Below, in pieces: positions 16,815-25,943 of a stretch of 64,000 nt of DNA (position 1 is the first letter of the stretch; each line of letters opens with the position of its first letter). This DNA comes from JACKFB01 sp041389525. GTDB lineage: Bacteria; Myxococcota_A; UBA9042; PHBI01; JACKFB01. The stretch spans positions 1 to 64,000 of the forward strand of contig JAWKRR010000025.1 of assembly GCA_041389525.1 (NCBI GenBank). The letters are read 5' to 3'. The notes below the pieces were generated by a model. It saw only the letters and a list, made by a program, of their open reading frames with translations, was not told the origin of the DNA and did not search any database. The position numbers were made by a program, and so were the translations under genes.

Positions 16815-17681
16815 ATGAGCGAGAAAGGAGCGAAGCCGCCGGGGCCCCAGGCGCCGGAGGGCGCTGGAGGCGAGGCGAGCGATGAGGACGGCGACAAGAA
16901 GGCCCAACTCGAGGCCCTCTTCGCCGCCTGGGACGAGCGGGGACGCGCCGAGGGCGTCGGCGAGGCCGAGCCCGAGGTGGACGACGAGCTGCGCCGCGCC
17001 CGCCTCGCGTGGGGCTTTGACCCGCTTCGGCTCTGGCTCACCCTGACCCTGCTCGGCGCCGCGCTCTGCGTCTGGTTGATGGCCTCGACGCGCTACGAGG
17101 TGGCCTACTGGCTGCAGGGCGACGCGGCTCCGGTCGAGCTGGGCGATCTCGGCGAGCGCTACAAGGCCGGCGAGCGCACGCTCCCGGTCGAGTCGAACCG
17201 GTACGTCCACGCGAGCGGGCTCTTCATCACCCACGAGAGCGAGGGGCTGGTCGGCCGCGGCGACGACGCCGGCGCCGACACCCGCCGCTTCTTCCTCTGC
17301 CCGCTCTTCGACATCGTGGTTCGCACCTCGAAGCCCTTCCCCGACAAGCCCTTTCACCGCGCCGCCAGCATCGAGGTGGACGCCGCCTGGGTCGACCTCC
17401 TCGAGAAGAAGCGCGCCTTCCCCTACGATCTGACCGTCACCACCGAGATCACCGGGCGCCTGGTCCGCGGCAGCGAGGTCTCGCGCTGGCACGCCAAGCC
17501 GGTCGTGCACTTCGCTCAGGTCACACGCCGCGACCCGCGCGAGCTCTGGCTGCTCATCGACGGCGACCGCCCGGAGAACTACGCGCACTTTGCTGTGGTC
17601 TGGGGGGCCGCCGTACTGGTACTGCTCAGCTCCTTCGGCCTGCTTGGACGGGCGTGGGTAAGGCGTAGGCGAGGACGATGA
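16815..17681 (+). CDS. Membrane protein of unknown function with two membrane segments
   Basis: The 288-residue protein has an acidic, disordered N-terminus (about 1-65), a membrane helix at about 75-97, a soluble domain of about 150 residues and a second membrane helix near the C-terminus followed by an Arg-rich tail. The soluble part should face the periplasm. The start has GGGAG four bases upstream. Its last bases overlap the proA start (ATGA), so the two genes are coupled. A similar two-helix layout occurs in several uncharacterised proteins, and I recognise no family. Confidence 0.6.
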   Translation: MSEKGAKPPGPQAPEGAGGEASDEDGDKKAQLEALFAAWDERGRAEGVGEAEPEVDDELRRARLAWGFDPLRLWLTLTLLGAALCVWLMASTRYEVAYWLQGDAAPVELGDLGERYKAGERTLPVESNRYVHASGLFITHESEGLVGRGDDAGADTRRFFLCPLFDIVVRTSKPFPDKPFHRAASIEVDAAWVDLLEKKRAFPYDLTVTTEITGRLVRGSEVSRWHAKPVVHFAQVTRRDPRELWLLIDGDRPENYAHFAVVWGAAVLVLLSSFGLLGRAWVRRRRGR

Positions 17682-18952
17682 GCGTGGATGAGACGATTGC
17701 TCCTGCGGCCCTGGCTGCTCGCTTGGCGGCCGCGGCGCGCAAGGCCTCGCACGCGCTCGCCGCGGCCTCGCCCGCGCAGAAAGACCGCGCGCTCACCCGC
17801 CTCGCCGAGCTGCTGGTCGAGCGCACCGACGCCCTTGTCGCCGCTAACGCCCGAGATCTTGCCGCTGCCGACGCCGCGGGGATCACCGGCGCCCTGCGCG
17901 ACCGCCTGACCCTGACGCCCGCTCGCATCCAGGCCATGGCCGAGGGCGTCCGCCAGATCATCGCCCTGCCCGACCCCATCGGCAGCGTCGACGGCCTGAC
18001 GCGCCGCCCCAACGGCCTGATGATCGGCCGCATGCGCATCCCGCTCGGCGTCATCTGCATCATCTATGAGTCGCGGCCCAACGTGACGGTCGACGCAGGC
18101 GCGCTCTGCCTGAAGAGCGGCAACGCGCCGATCCTGAAGGGCGGCAAGGAGGCCAGCCACTCCAATGAGGCGCTGGTCGACCTGATGCGCGAGGCGTTGG
18201 TGGACGCGGGGCTGCCCGAGGACGCGGTGCAGGCCGTCGCGACCTCCGATCGCGCGGTCACCGACGCGCTGATTCGCTGCTCGGACGACGTCGATCTCGT
18301 CATCCCGCGCGGCGGCGAGGCCCTGATTCGCCACGTCACCGAGCACGCGACGGTCCCGGTCATCCAGCACTACAAGGGCGTCTGCCACGTCTACCTGGAC
18401 GCCGACTGCGATCTCGAGATGGCGTCGGACATCGCCTTCAACGCGAAGGTGCAGCGGCCGGGCGTCTGTAACGCCATGGAAACACTGCTGATTCACCGCG
18501 AGCTGGCGCCGACCTTGATCCCGCGCCTCTTCCCGCGGCTCGCCGAGGCTGGCGTGACCCTGCGCGCGGACGCCCGAACCCGCGCCCTGTGGCCCTCTGC
18601 GGAGCCCGCCACGGACGCCGACTGGGACACGGAGTACCTCGATCTGGTGCTCTCGGTCCGACTGGTCGACGATATGGACGTTGCTCTGGCCCATATCGCT
18701 CGATACGGTTCAGGGCACACGGAAGCCATCGTAACCAACCGCTATTCGGCGGGGCAGCGATTCATCCGCGAGGTGACCGCGAGTTGTGTCCTCATCAATG
18801 CGTCCACGCGCTTCAACGACGGATTCGAGCTCGGCCTCGGCGCCGAGATCGGCATCAGCACGTCGCGCTTGCACGCGTATGGGCCCATGGGACTCGAGGA
18901 ATTGACCGCGCGGAAGTGGATCGTCTATGGCGAGGGGCAGATCCGTGGATAG
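17678..18952 (+). CDS. proA: Gamma-glutamyl phosphate reductase
   Basis: The 424-residue protein matches ProA in length and motifs. The catalytic cysteine (about residue 264) lies in 'RPGVCNAMETLL', and the substrate loop 'IPLGVICIIYESRPNVT' is present. It reduces gamma-glutamyl phosphate to glutamate semialdehyde in proline synthesis, using NADPH. The start overlaps the preceding stop codon (ATGA). The usual partner proB is not in the window. Downstream come rsfS and rlmH, as in many proteobacteria. Confidence 0.96.
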   Translation: MSVDETIAPAALAARLAAAARKASHALAAASPAQKDRALTRLAELLVERTDALVAANARDLAAADAAGITGALRDRLTLTPARIQAMAEGVRQIIALPDPIGSVDGLTRRPNGLMIGRMRIPLGVICIIYESRPNVTVDAGALCLKSGNAPILKGGKEASHSNEALVDLMREALVDAGLPEDAVQAVATSDRAVTDALIRCSDDVDLVIPRGGEALIRHVTEHATVPVIQHYKGVCHVYLDADCDLEMASDIAFNAKVQRPGVCNAMETLLIHRELAPTLIPRLFPRLAEAGVTLRADARTRALWPSAEPATDADWDTEYLDLVLSVRLVDDMDVALAHIARYGSGHTEAIVTNRYSAGQRFIREVTASCVLINASTRFNDGFELGLGAEIGISTSRLHAYGPMGLEELTARKWIVYGEGQIRG

Positions 18953-19022
18953 CCCCGACCTCGCGACCGCCTCGCCGCGCAAACCAGTGCGAGCCAAGCC
19001 ACTGCTAGGAGAAGGAACCGAT

Positions 19023-19487
19023 TTGAATCAGGCACCGGCCGAAGGCATGGGCGACGAAGCGGTGCTCCCCGAGCTCGCTTCGCGCGAGTTGGCAGAGCGC
19101 ATCGCCGCGTTGGCGTGGGAGAAGAAGGCCGAGGACGTGCGGGTCATGCGCGTCCGTGAGCTGGTCCAATACACCGACTGGTTCGTGGTGATGAGCGCCA
19201 CCTCGGACCGGCACGCCGCGGCCCTGAGCCAGCACATCGAGCGCTCGCTGCGCACCGATGAGCACGAAAAGCCCATGGCCATCGAGGGTGCCGAGCAGAA
19301 CCAGTGGGTCGTGATGGACTACTCGGATGTGGTGGTCCACATCTTCTACGAGCCCGTCCGCGCGTACTACGAGCTCGAGCGGCTGTGGAACGAGGCGCCG
19401 GCGCTGAAGCTGACGCCGCCCGAGGACGCGCCCGCGAGCGCGCCGGCCGAGGCCAGCGAGGCCGTCGAGAACCCTGGACCCGGATGA
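19023..19487 (+). CDS. rsfS: Ribosomal silencing factor RsfS
   Basis: The protein has the RsfS (Iojap/YbeB) core: a helical start, then 'DVRVMRVRELVQYTDWFVVMSATSDRH'-like strands and the 'VVMDYSDVVVHIFYEPVRAYYELERLW' end region. RsfS binds ribosomal protein L14 and blocks subunit joining in starvation. A 25-30 residue Ala/Pro/Glu-rich tail extends beyond the usual core. The start is uncertain. TTG at 19023 is chosen for its strong upstream AGGAGAAGGA; a GTG at 18945 and an ATG at 18927 (overlapping proA) are open in frame but add disordered residues. It is coupled to rlmH by an ATGA overlap. Confidence 0.88.
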   Translation: MNQAPAEGMGDEAVLPELASRELAERIAALAWEKKAEDVRVMRVRELVQYTDWFVVMSATSDRHAAALSQHIERSLRTDEHEKPMAIEGAEQNQWVVMDYSDVVVHIFYEPVRAYYELERLWNEAPALKLTPPEDAPASAPAEASEAVENPGPG

Positions 19488-19960
19488 TCTTCCGGCTGGT
19501 CCACCCCGGCTCGGCGAGCTCTGGCCCGCTCGATGACGCCGCGCGGGCCTACCTGAAACGCGTGGGCCGGGCCGTGCGGACGGAGGAGGTCTTCGTCCGC
19601 GCCGAGCGCCTGGCCGACGAGCGACCCGACACGGTCGCGCGGGCGCTGACGAGCGAGGGCGAGCGGGTGATGGCGGCGGTCGGACCGCGGGATCGCTTGG
19701 TCGCCCTGAGCATCGAGGGCAGCCGCTGGTCGTCCGTCGAGCTGTCGGAGCGCTACGCCGCGTGGCTGGGGTCTGGCGCGCGCGCCGTGGTGTTCGCCCT
19801 GGGCAGCGCGCACGGTCTCGCGCCCGAGGTCGAGGCGGCCGCGGTCGAGCGGTGGTCCCTGGGACCCCTGACCCTGCCCCACGACCTGGCGCGGGTCGTC
19901 ATCTGGGAGCAACTCTACCGGGCCGGGAGCATTCAGCGCGGCGAGCCCTACCACAAGTAG
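19484..19960 (+). CDS. rlmH: 23S rRNA pseudouridine-1915 N3-methyltransferase RlmH
   Basis: The 158-residue protein has the normal RlmH length and its SPOUT-fold signatures: 'LGSAHGLAPEV' for the SAM knot, and the C-terminal 'LTLPHDLARVVIWEQLYRAG' and 'GEPYHK' motifs that close the active site. It methylates the pseudouridine at position 1915 in helix 69 of 23S rRNA. The ATG overlaps the rsfS stop. The rsfS-rlmH pairing is widely conserved. Confidence 0.95.
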   Translation: MIFRLVHPGSASSGPLDDAARAYLKRVGRAVRTEEVFVRAERLADERPDTVARALTSEGERVMAAVGPRDRLVALSIEGSRWSSVELSERYAAWLGSGARAVVFALGSAHGLAPEVEAAAVERWSLGPLTLPHDLARVVIWEQLYRAGSIQRGEPYHK

Positions 19961-20047
19961 GTCCTGCGCCCTGAAGCCGCCGCGTGGGTCTCGCGCCGAC
20001 GGACACCCCAAGCCCGTTGGTCCGCCCCTTGCACCGCTGACGCCACC

Positions 20048-20767
20048 ATGTGGCACACCCTCCTCGATCTCGTCTTGCCCCTGCGCTGCGCTGGCTGCGA
20101 TTCGCCAGTCCGCAGCGCGCTCTTTTGCGGCCCGTGCCGCGCGACGCTCGTCCACGGCGATGGGGATTGCTGTCCCCGTTGTGGGGACATCCGTCTCGAC
20201 CCGCCCGCCGGCGGCGGGACACACACCTGCGGGCGCTGCCTCGCCGAGCCGCCGCCCTTTCAGCGCGCGCGTGGAGCCTTCGCTTACGGGGGCGCGCTGC
20301 GCGAGGTGGTCACGGCTTGGAAGAACGCCCCCGACCACACGCGCGGGCCGCCGCTGGCGCGCCTGATGGCCGAGCGCGCGCAGGCCGCTGGCTGGGACGC
20401 GCTGCCGCGGGACACCCTGGTCGTGCCCGTGCCTTCGCCCGACTCGCGGGTGCGGGAGCGCGGGTTCAACCCGGCCGGCGTTCTGGCGACGGCGCTGGCG
20501 CGGTCGCTGGGCCTTGAGCTGGAGCCGTTGGGCCTCCAGATCGGCAGGTCGGTGGCCGCCAGCCGCGGCCTCGGCTGGAAGGCTCGCCAGCGGAGGCTAC
20601 GTGGCGTTTTCGTAGGCGCCGCCGAGCGAATCGCGGGGCGACCGACCCTGCTGGTCGACGACGTGATGACCACCGGGACCACCGCGCGGGCCGCGAGTCG
20701 CGCCTTGATGCGGGCGGGCGCGATCTCGGTCGATGTGGCCGTGCTCGCCCGCACGCCGCGCGACTAG
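20048..20767 (+). CDS. comF: ComF-family phosphoribosyltransferase-like protein
   Basis: The 239-residue protein begins with a four-cysteine zinc ribbon (CAGC...CGPC), followed by a second Cys pair set ('CPRCG' and 'CGRC'). It ends in a type I phosphoribosyltransferase domain with the PRPP-binding loop 'LLVDDVMTTGTT'. ComF proteins are needed for late DNA uptake steps in naturally transformable bacteria, though many carriers have other roles. No other competence gene is nearby. The 88-base gap to rlmH leaves room for its own promoter. Confidence 0.9.
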   Translation: MWHTLLDLVLPLRCAGCDSPVRSALFCGPCRATLVHGDGDCCPRCGDIRLDPPAGGGTHTCGRCLAEPPPFQRARGAFAYGGALREVVTAWKNAPDHTRGPPLARLMAERAQAAGWDALPRDTLVVPVPSPDSRVRERGFNPAGVLATALARSLGLELEPLGLQIGRSVAASRGLGWKARQRRLRGVFVGAAERIAGRPTLLVDDVMTTGTTARAASRALMRAGAISVDVAVLARTPRD

Positions 20768-20825
20768 TGCGGCCCTCACCTGCGGCGCCTCGCCTCGGCC
20801 GCCTGCAGCCGCGGCCTTGGCTGGC

Positions 20826-21785
20826 GTGCCCTCCGCCACCCGTGATAGGCCACCGGACCTGCCCGCGGGAGACCCGCCAGAGGTCATCATCCTGAGCATC
20901 ACCCTCGAACAAGTCGCCCTGACCGTCGCCGTGGCCGTGGGCGCCCACCTGGTCGTTGGCGTCGTGCGAGCCGTCGGTCGCCGGCTGCTGCGCTCGCGCG
21001 TGGGCTCCCAGACCAAGCTGCGCACGGTCTGGGGCTTCATCAGCAGCCTGCTGGTCTTCAGCATCTACTTCGGCGCGGTCGGGTTCATCCTGACAGCGCT
21101 CGGCGTGTCGCTGACCACCTACCTCGCCAGCGCGTCGGTCATCGGCCTCGCGGTGAGCTTCGGCTCCCAGGGCGTGGTTCAGGACGTCATCACGGGCCTC
21201 ACCCTGGTCTCGTCAGACCTGCTCGACGTGGGCGACATGGTCGATATCGGCGGCCAGACCGGCATCGTGGACGACGTGGGCATGCGCTTCACGACGCTTG
21301 TGAACTTCGCCGGCGCCCGGGTCTTCGTGCCCAACCGCTCCATCAACAACGTCATCAACTACCCCAAGGGCTACATCCGCGCCTACCTCGACGCGCGCAT
21401 GCCCGAGGACCCGGCCCTGCAGGCCGAAGCCGAGCACCGCATCGCCGACATCGCTCAGGCGACCTACGAGCAGTACCCCGGCATCCTGCTGCTGCCGCCG
21501 ACCGTGGTGGGGCGCCTCCAGCTAGGCGGTGACCGGGCGGTGCTGCGGGTGAAGTTCCGCGTCTGGCCGGGTCAGGGCGCCCTGCTCGAGGGCGCGGTGA
21601 AGGCCGCGGTGACTCAATCGCTCAAGCAGCTCGACGCGCAGTACGTCGATTGGATGGTCACGGTCTACTACCGCGCCGAACCCCAGGAGGCGGCGCGGCA
21701 CGCCCGCCTGCCACGCCCGGGCGCGCTGGCAGAGGCGAAGCTCGAGCCCGAGGGCCCGCCGGCCGGTCGCCAGCGCTCGACCTAG
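20826..21785 (+). CDS. Small-conductance mechanosensitive channel (MscS family)
   Basis: The protein (about 319 residues) has an N-terminal membrane helix, a second and third helix at about 60-125 with the Gly/Ala-rich pore helix 'GLAVSFGSQGVVQDVITGL', and a C-terminal beta domain of MscS type. It would open under membrane tension to release solutes during osmotic downshock. The start is uncertain: the GTG at 20826 is the first acceptable codon after comF, while the membrane part begins only near 20900. The C-terminus ends in an unstructured Pro/Arg tail. Confidence 0.85.
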   Translation: MPSATRDRPPDLPAGDPPEVIILSITLEQVALTVAVAVGAHLVVGVVRAVGRRLLRSRVGSQTKLRTVWGFISSLLVFSIYFGAVGFILTALGVSLTTYLASASVIGLAVSFGSQGVVQDVITGLTLVSSDLLDVGDMVDIGGQTGIVDDVGMRFTTLVNFAGARVFVPNRSINNVINYPKGYIRAYLDARMPEDPALQAEAEHRIADIAQATYEQYPGILLLPPTVVGRLQLGGDRAVLRVKFRVWPGQGALLEGAVKAAVTQSLKQLDAQYVDWMVTVYYRAEPQEAARHARLPRPGALAEAKLEPEGPPAGRQRST

Positions 21786-21818
21786 GCTCGCCGCGGCACG
21801 CCGGACACGACGAGCAAC

Positions 21819-22631
21819 CTAAGGCCGGCCACCCACGCCGCCGCCGGGCGGCTTCTCAGCCGGGTCCGGCGGGGGGAGCGCCTCATCGGGCGGCGGGGGT
21901 TGGGTCGCGCCGAGCGGCTGCCACTCCATGGCCTCCAGGTGCTCCTGGATGTCCGGCTCGTCGAGCAGGTCCCAGATCCCCTCGTTGCCGACCAGGGACA
22001 GCCAATCGCTCGCCGCCAGCGCCGCCATCACGTCGGGCGAGCGAAGCACCACCGACTTCGGGTGCTCGAGGATCGCCGTGATGTGCGGGTCGCCCACCAG
22101 GTCCACGGCCTTGCGGGTGCCCAGCAGCCACCCCAGCTTCACCAGGGCCTGAGCGCGCGGAAAGTCCTCGGACTCCAGGAAGTTGTGGCTCATCACGAAG
22201 CGGCCCGTGGTGCTGGAGGCGTACGGGATCGGCACCGAGCCGGTGGTCTGATTGGCCATGATGAGGCCGACGATGCCCAAGTAGACCACCAGCCCGCCCT
22301 TGAGGGCCCCGGCCGCCGCACCGAAGAGGCGGTCCCCGGCGGTCAGCGTGTCGGAGAGCCGGTGCATGTCGGAGGTGAAGCGACCGATCAGGAAGCTCCC
22401 GACGAGGTAGGTCAGCATGAACACGAGGAAGAACGCGAGGGTCTCACGCACCATCGGCCGCGCACCGAAGGCCTCGTCCAACCAGGGCTCGACGAACCCG
22501 CGCAGGGAGCGGGCGGCGATGAAGGCGACCGCGAGCATCCCGATCTGGCCGAGCTGAAAGACCAGCCCGCGCAGCCAGCCGCGAATGAGCCCCCAGAGCA
22601 CGACAACGCCGGCGAGTATGTCGAGGGCCAT
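21819..22631 (-). CDS. CvpA-family membrane protein with C-terminal extension
   Basis: The 270-residue protein has four hydrophobic segments within the first 150 residues and the CvpA-type start 'LDILAGVVVLWGLIRGWLRG', with an amphipathic third segment. A soluble extension of about 100 residues follows and ends Pro/Gly-rich. CvpA proteins are linked to colicin V export and envelope homeostasis, with the molecular role still unclear. GGAG lies seven bases before the ATG. A second, shorter CvpA-like gene lies at 24356-24907. Confidence 0.8.
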   Translation of the reverse strand: MALDILAGVVVLWGLIRGWLRGLVFQLGQIGMLAVAFIAARSLRGFVEPWLDEAFGARPMVRETLAFFLVFMLTYLVGSFLIGRFTSDMHRLSDTLTAGDRLFGAAAGALKGGLVVYLGIVGLIMANQTTGSVPIPYASSTTGRFVMSHNFLESEDFPRAQALVKLGWLLGTRKAVDLVGDPHITAILEHPKSVVLRSPDVMAALAASDWLSLVGNEGIWDLLDEPDIQEHLEAMEWQPLGATQPPPPDEALPPPDPAEKPPGGGVGGRP

Positions 22632-22810
22632 GGGGTGACTCCGAGCGGAAGCGCCCGAAACTGTTAGCGGCTTTGGGCGCTACCAGCAAGAAACCCGGCG
22701 CGCGGCGAGGGCTCGAAAGACCAGTCCCCGGCTGGGCGGACGAGGGGAGAGGCGCCCGCCCGAGATCCTCGTCGCGCCACCCACCGGACCCGCCGCTGAC
22801 GGCTCGGCCC

Positions 22811-23536
22811 CTAGAAGTTCACACGCAGGTGGGCGCCGGCGTTGACGGTGCTGAGGAAGCTCTCCTCGGCGTCCAGCGCGAACTCGTCGCGGTCGGCGAG
22901 CCACGCGCCGCGCCAGCTCGCCTTCACGCCGAGCGTGAGCCGACGCGTGATGTTGATGTCGACGCCGGCGCCCGCGCTCAGGCTGGGCCCGGTCAGGGTG
23001 GCCAGCCGGTCGGTGTCGCGGGTGAGCGCTGTGCCGCCGAGGCCGAGCAGCGCGTAGGGCTCGATGCGATGCGACGACGGGATCAAGTAGAAGCGGAGGT
23101 TCGCCGCGATGGTCGTCAGGGCCGCGGTCATCGTGGGGTCGAAGACCGTCGGCGCGTCGTGAAAGCTGGTCATCCAGTCGAGGTCGATGCCCAGGACGCC
23201 GCCGAGACGCCAGCCCAGGAAGAGCTCGATGCCGCCGCCGCCGTCCATGTCGCAGGAGAAGTTCTCGCCGCGGTCGCAGGCGATGGCCGAGCCGAAGCCG
23301 CCGAGCCCGAGGTAGAACACGGGGCGTCGCCACTTCGGGGGCGCCTCTTCAGCGGGCGCCTCCACGTAGACCGGAGCGCGTGGCGGCGGCGGCGCCTGCA
23401 TCGGGCGGCTGGGCGGGCGCTCTGGGTCGTGGCTGTGGGGGAAGGACGTGGGGTGCGCCTGGGCGGGCGCGACCAGCAAGCCGAGCAACAGCGTGCTCAA
23501 GCCGGCGAGGGTGAAAAGTTGGTGACGTGGGGCCAT
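22811..23536 (-). CDS. Predicted outer-membrane beta-barrel protein
   Basis: The 241-residue protein has a signal peptide (about 1-27), a Pro/His-rich linker to about residue 70 and then roughly eight alternating strands separated by Gly/Asp-rich turns. It ends in 'AGAHLRVNF', with the terminal Phe typical of BAM substrates. A Cys pair near residues 85-95 lies in the first loop. The layout is that of an OmpA/OmpX-sized porin-like barrel. It diverges from the Yip1-like gene. Function unknown. Confidence 0.75.
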   Translation of the reverse strand: MAPRHQLFTLAGLSTLLLGLLVAPAQAHPTSFPHSHDPERPPSRPMQAPPPPRAPVYVEAPAEEAPPKWRRPVFYLGLGGFGSAIACDRGENFSCDMDGGGGIELFLGWRLGGVLGIDLDWMTSFHDAPTVFDPTMTAALTTIAANLRFYLIPSSHRIEPYALLGLGGTALTRDTDRLATLTGPSLSAGAGVDINITRRLTLGVKASWRGAWLADRDEFALDAEESFLSTVNAGAHLRVNF

Positions 23537-23682
23537 GACGCGGTGTCTCCCGGGGTAGGGCTGTCAGGGACCGACGCGGTCGACCGCCCCGTATTCAGGC
23601 TGATAGAATGTGCACGTCCGGTCGCGCAGACCAGTCGCGGGCTGCTAGCGGCTGTGGGTGTGCGGCCACGCGGAGGAACGCC

Positions 23683-24348
23683 GTGTCGAAATCCGACGAG
23701 CTGACCGAGTCGCGCAACGAGTCGCCGGTCGCCGAATCGTCCGAGGGCATCGGGCGATTCCTGGCGCGCCTCTTCCGGGTCATGCTGCAGCCCACGGCCT
23801 TCTGGGTCGACCTGCGCCAGACCGGACCGCCGCCCCTCAGCGCGATCCTGTGGCCGCACCTCGCGCTGCTCATCGGGTTGCGCTCGATCGCGGACTTCGT
23901 GGGCGTGTTGCTGGCGCCAGGCGGCACCATCTCCGACGCCATCACCAAGGGCCTCGGCGCGCTGGTGGGCTGGATCTTGCTGCCGATTTGCTTGGCCTTT
24001 GTCGGCAGCATCATCGGCGGCGTGGGCGGCGGCAGCGCGTCGTTTCGCCGCTCGCTGGCCTTCGCGGCCTACGGGCTGGCGCCGCTCTTCATCGCCGGCA
24101 GCCTCGCGATCATCCCGGTCCCCTGGGTCGCTCAAGCGGCCGAGATGCTCGCCATGCCCTACACGTTCTACGTGCTGGCGGTGGGCGTCCATCCGGTGCT
24201 CGGCGTGGACCAGCGCCGACTGGCTGGTGCCATCGGGTTGATCAACGGCGCGACCCTGCTGCTCTGGTCCGCGCTGGCGCTGCTGTCCTACTGGCTGCTC
24301 CACGCCGCGTTCACGGCCGCCCCGGTGGCGCCCGTGGTCACCGGCTGA
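23683..24348 (+). CDS. Yip1-domain membrane protein
   Basis: The 221-residue protein has a soluble N-terminus of about 35 residues and five to six membrane segments, with the loop pattern of bacterial Yip1/YIPF-like proteins. The start is GTG at 23683 with GGAGG six bases upstream; reading in from an earlier ATG would add an atypical Cys-rich stretch. The family's bacterial role is not established. It converges on the short CvpA-like gene. Confidence 0.75.
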   Translation: MSKSDELTESRNESPVAESSEGIGRFLARLFRVMLQPTAFWVDLRQTGPPPLSAILWPHLALLIGLRSIADFVGVLLAPGGTISDAITKGLGALVGWILLPICLAFVGSIIGGVGGGSASFRRSLAFAAYGLAPLFIAGSLAIIPVPWVAQAAEMLAMPYTFYVLAVGVHPVLGVDQRRLAGAIGLINGATLLLWSALALLSYWLLHAAFTAAPVAPVVTG

Positions 24349-24355
24349 GCGGGCC

Positions 24356-24907
24356 CTACTTCTCTTCGTCCCAGCCTGAACGCTCGAAGCCCCGCAGCTT
24401 GGGGCCGTTGCGCGTCTCGTCCTCGAGCGCGACCTTGTCGACCGCGCGGGCGAGGAAGTCGCGCCGCATGACCTCCTGGCCCAGGCGGCTCGCGTCGTAA
24501 TCCAGCTTCGGATTCCCTGATCCCTTCGAGATATTCCAGAGCGCGACGCTCACGATGAAGGCGAAGGCGACCCCAGCGGCGCCGCCCACCGCGAACCCGA
24601 CGAAGCGGTCGAGCTGGCCGCGATAGTCCGCGTCGCTGATGTCCTGGGTGAACTTGCCGACGGCGACCCAGACCCCGATGAAGGTGACGAGGAAGACGCC
24701 GAGAAAGGACATGCCGACGGCGGTCTCCGCGGCTGTGTTCGTGGTCATCCGCATGGCGAAACCTGCGACCGGCGCCGCGGAGGCCCAGGCCACGAAGCCG
24801 CCGACCGCGATGGGGATGATGCGGCTGCCCTGCTTGATGAGGCCGACCTGCCAGCCCACGATGGCCCACAGGAGGACGATGACGGCAGCCGCGATATCGA
24901 GTGTCAT
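24356..24907 (-). CDS. CvpA-family membrane protein
   Basis: The 183-residue protein has about four membrane segments in the first 130 residues with the CvpA start pattern 'LDIAAAVIVLLWAIVGWQVG', and a charged C-terminus. GAGG lies five bases before the ATG. It follows an MBL-fold hydrolase gene by 36 bases in the same direction, so the two are probably co-transcribed. It is a paralogue of the longer gene at 21819-22631. Confidence 0.8.
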   Translation of the reverse strand: MTLDIAAAVIVLLWAIVGWQVGLIKQGSRIIPIAVGGFVAWASAAPVAGFAMRMTTNTAAETAVGMSFLGVFLVTFIGVWVAVGKFTQDISDADYRGQLDRFVGFAVGGAAGVAFAFIVSVALWNISKGSGNPKLDYDASRLGQEVMRRDFLARAVDKVALEDETRNGPKLRGFERSGWDEEK

Positions 24908-24943
24908 GTGGGCCTCGTCGACGGAACGGGACGAAGAGGGTCT

Positions 24944-25828
24944 TCAGCCACAGTCGCTGTCGCGCGCTTCGTAGGTGACGGCGCCGGTGAGCATGTCGAT
25001 GGTCATGCCCTCGGCGGCGACGAGGGAGCCCGGCTGCACGGCGTTCATGTCGCGCGCCACGCGGTCCATGAACTCGTCGTCGTGGCTGGGCTCGTGGTGA
25101 AAGGCGATGAAGCGCCCCACGCCGGCCCTCTTTGCGATGGCCAGGCCCTCGCGCCAGGTGCTGTGCCCCCAGCCGCGGTGGCGCTCGTACTCCTCGCCGT
25201 CGACGTAGGCCGCGTCGTAGCCCATGAAATCAGCGCCCGCGGCCAGGGCGATGAGGTCGTGGGGCGGGGTCTCGCTGTGCTCGAAGTCCGAGGCGTGGAC
25301 GTAGCTCTTGCCGGCGTGGTCGATGCGAATCGCCATCGAGCCCCCGGGATGGTCCAGGGGGCAGGTGGAGATGCGCACGCCCCCGACCTCGAAGCAGCCA
25401 GAGCGCTCGACGGTCTTGAACTCGACCTTCGCGGAGACGTTGGCGAGGCCGACGGGAAACGAGGGGTAGGACATCTGGGACTCGAGCGCGGCCTGGGTCG
25501 ACGACTCCGGCGGCGCGGCGCTGTAGATGTCGAGCCGCGTCCGGGCCTCGTAGATCGGGCTGAAGAACGGGAAGCCCTGCACGTGGTCCAGGTGCAGGTG
25601 GCTCAGCATCAGCGCGATGTCGAGGGTACCCTCGGGCTGTTCTTTGAGCAGGCGCCGGCCGAATCGGCGAGCGCCCGTGCCCGCGTCGATCATCAGCACG
25701 ACGTCGTCGCAGCGCACCTCGATGCACGACGTGTTGCCGCCGTAGCGGACCGTCTCCGGACCCGGCGTGGGGATGCTCCCTCGAACTCCCCAGAATCGTA
25801 CGAGAAAGCGCTGTTCTTCGTTCGGCAT
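24944..25828 (-). CDS. MBL-fold metallo-hydrolase
   Basis: The 294-residue protein has the metallo-beta-lactamase fold signatures: 'SHLHLDHVQG' (HxHxDH), a later 'DHPGG' and 'HASDFEHSE', and a final 'FHHEPSHDD'. The start 'VRFWGVRGSIPTPG' is typical of the RNase Z/PhnP-like subgroup that acts on phosphoesters or cyclic nucleotides. The ATG at 25828 is chosen because a minus-strand TATACT at 25868-25863 would place transcription start near 25856, which excludes the in-frame ATG at 25879. Substrate not determinable from sequence. Confidence 0.85.
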   Translation of the reverse strand: MPNEEQRFLVRFWGVRGSIPTPGPETVRYGGNTSCIEVRCDDVVLMIDAGTGARRFGRRLLKEQPEGTLDIALMLSHLHLDHVQGFPFFSPIYEARTRLDIYSAAPPESSTQAALESQMSYPSFPVGLANVSAKVEFKTVERSGCFEVGGVRISTCPLDHPGGSMAIRIDHAGKSYVHASDFEHSETPPHDLIALAAGADFMGYDAAYVDGEEYERHRGWGHSTWREGLAIAKRAGVGRFIAFHHEPSHDDEFMDRVARDMNAVQPGSLVAAEGMTIDMLTGAVTYEARDSDCG

Positions 25829-25857
25829 CCGCTGTCGTCCCTCGAAGGAATCGCGCG

Positions 25858-25886
25858 TTGAGAGTATAGCTGGCGGCACTTAGAAT
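25858..25886 (+). promoter_or_regulatory. Putative promoter for the amidohydrolase lipoprotein gene
   Basis: TTGAGA (25858-25863), a 17-base spacer and TAGAAT (25881-25886) fit a sigma-70 promoter, with the start codon 58 bases downstream. A TATACT on the opposite strand (25868-25863) could serve the divergent MBL-fold gene, so the two promoters would overlap face to face. Confidence 0.45.
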
Positions 25887-25943
25887 GGAAGCCGAGCCAG
25901 GGCTAGGGTCCAAGGCGGCGCGACGATCTGAATTGGAGTCTGG

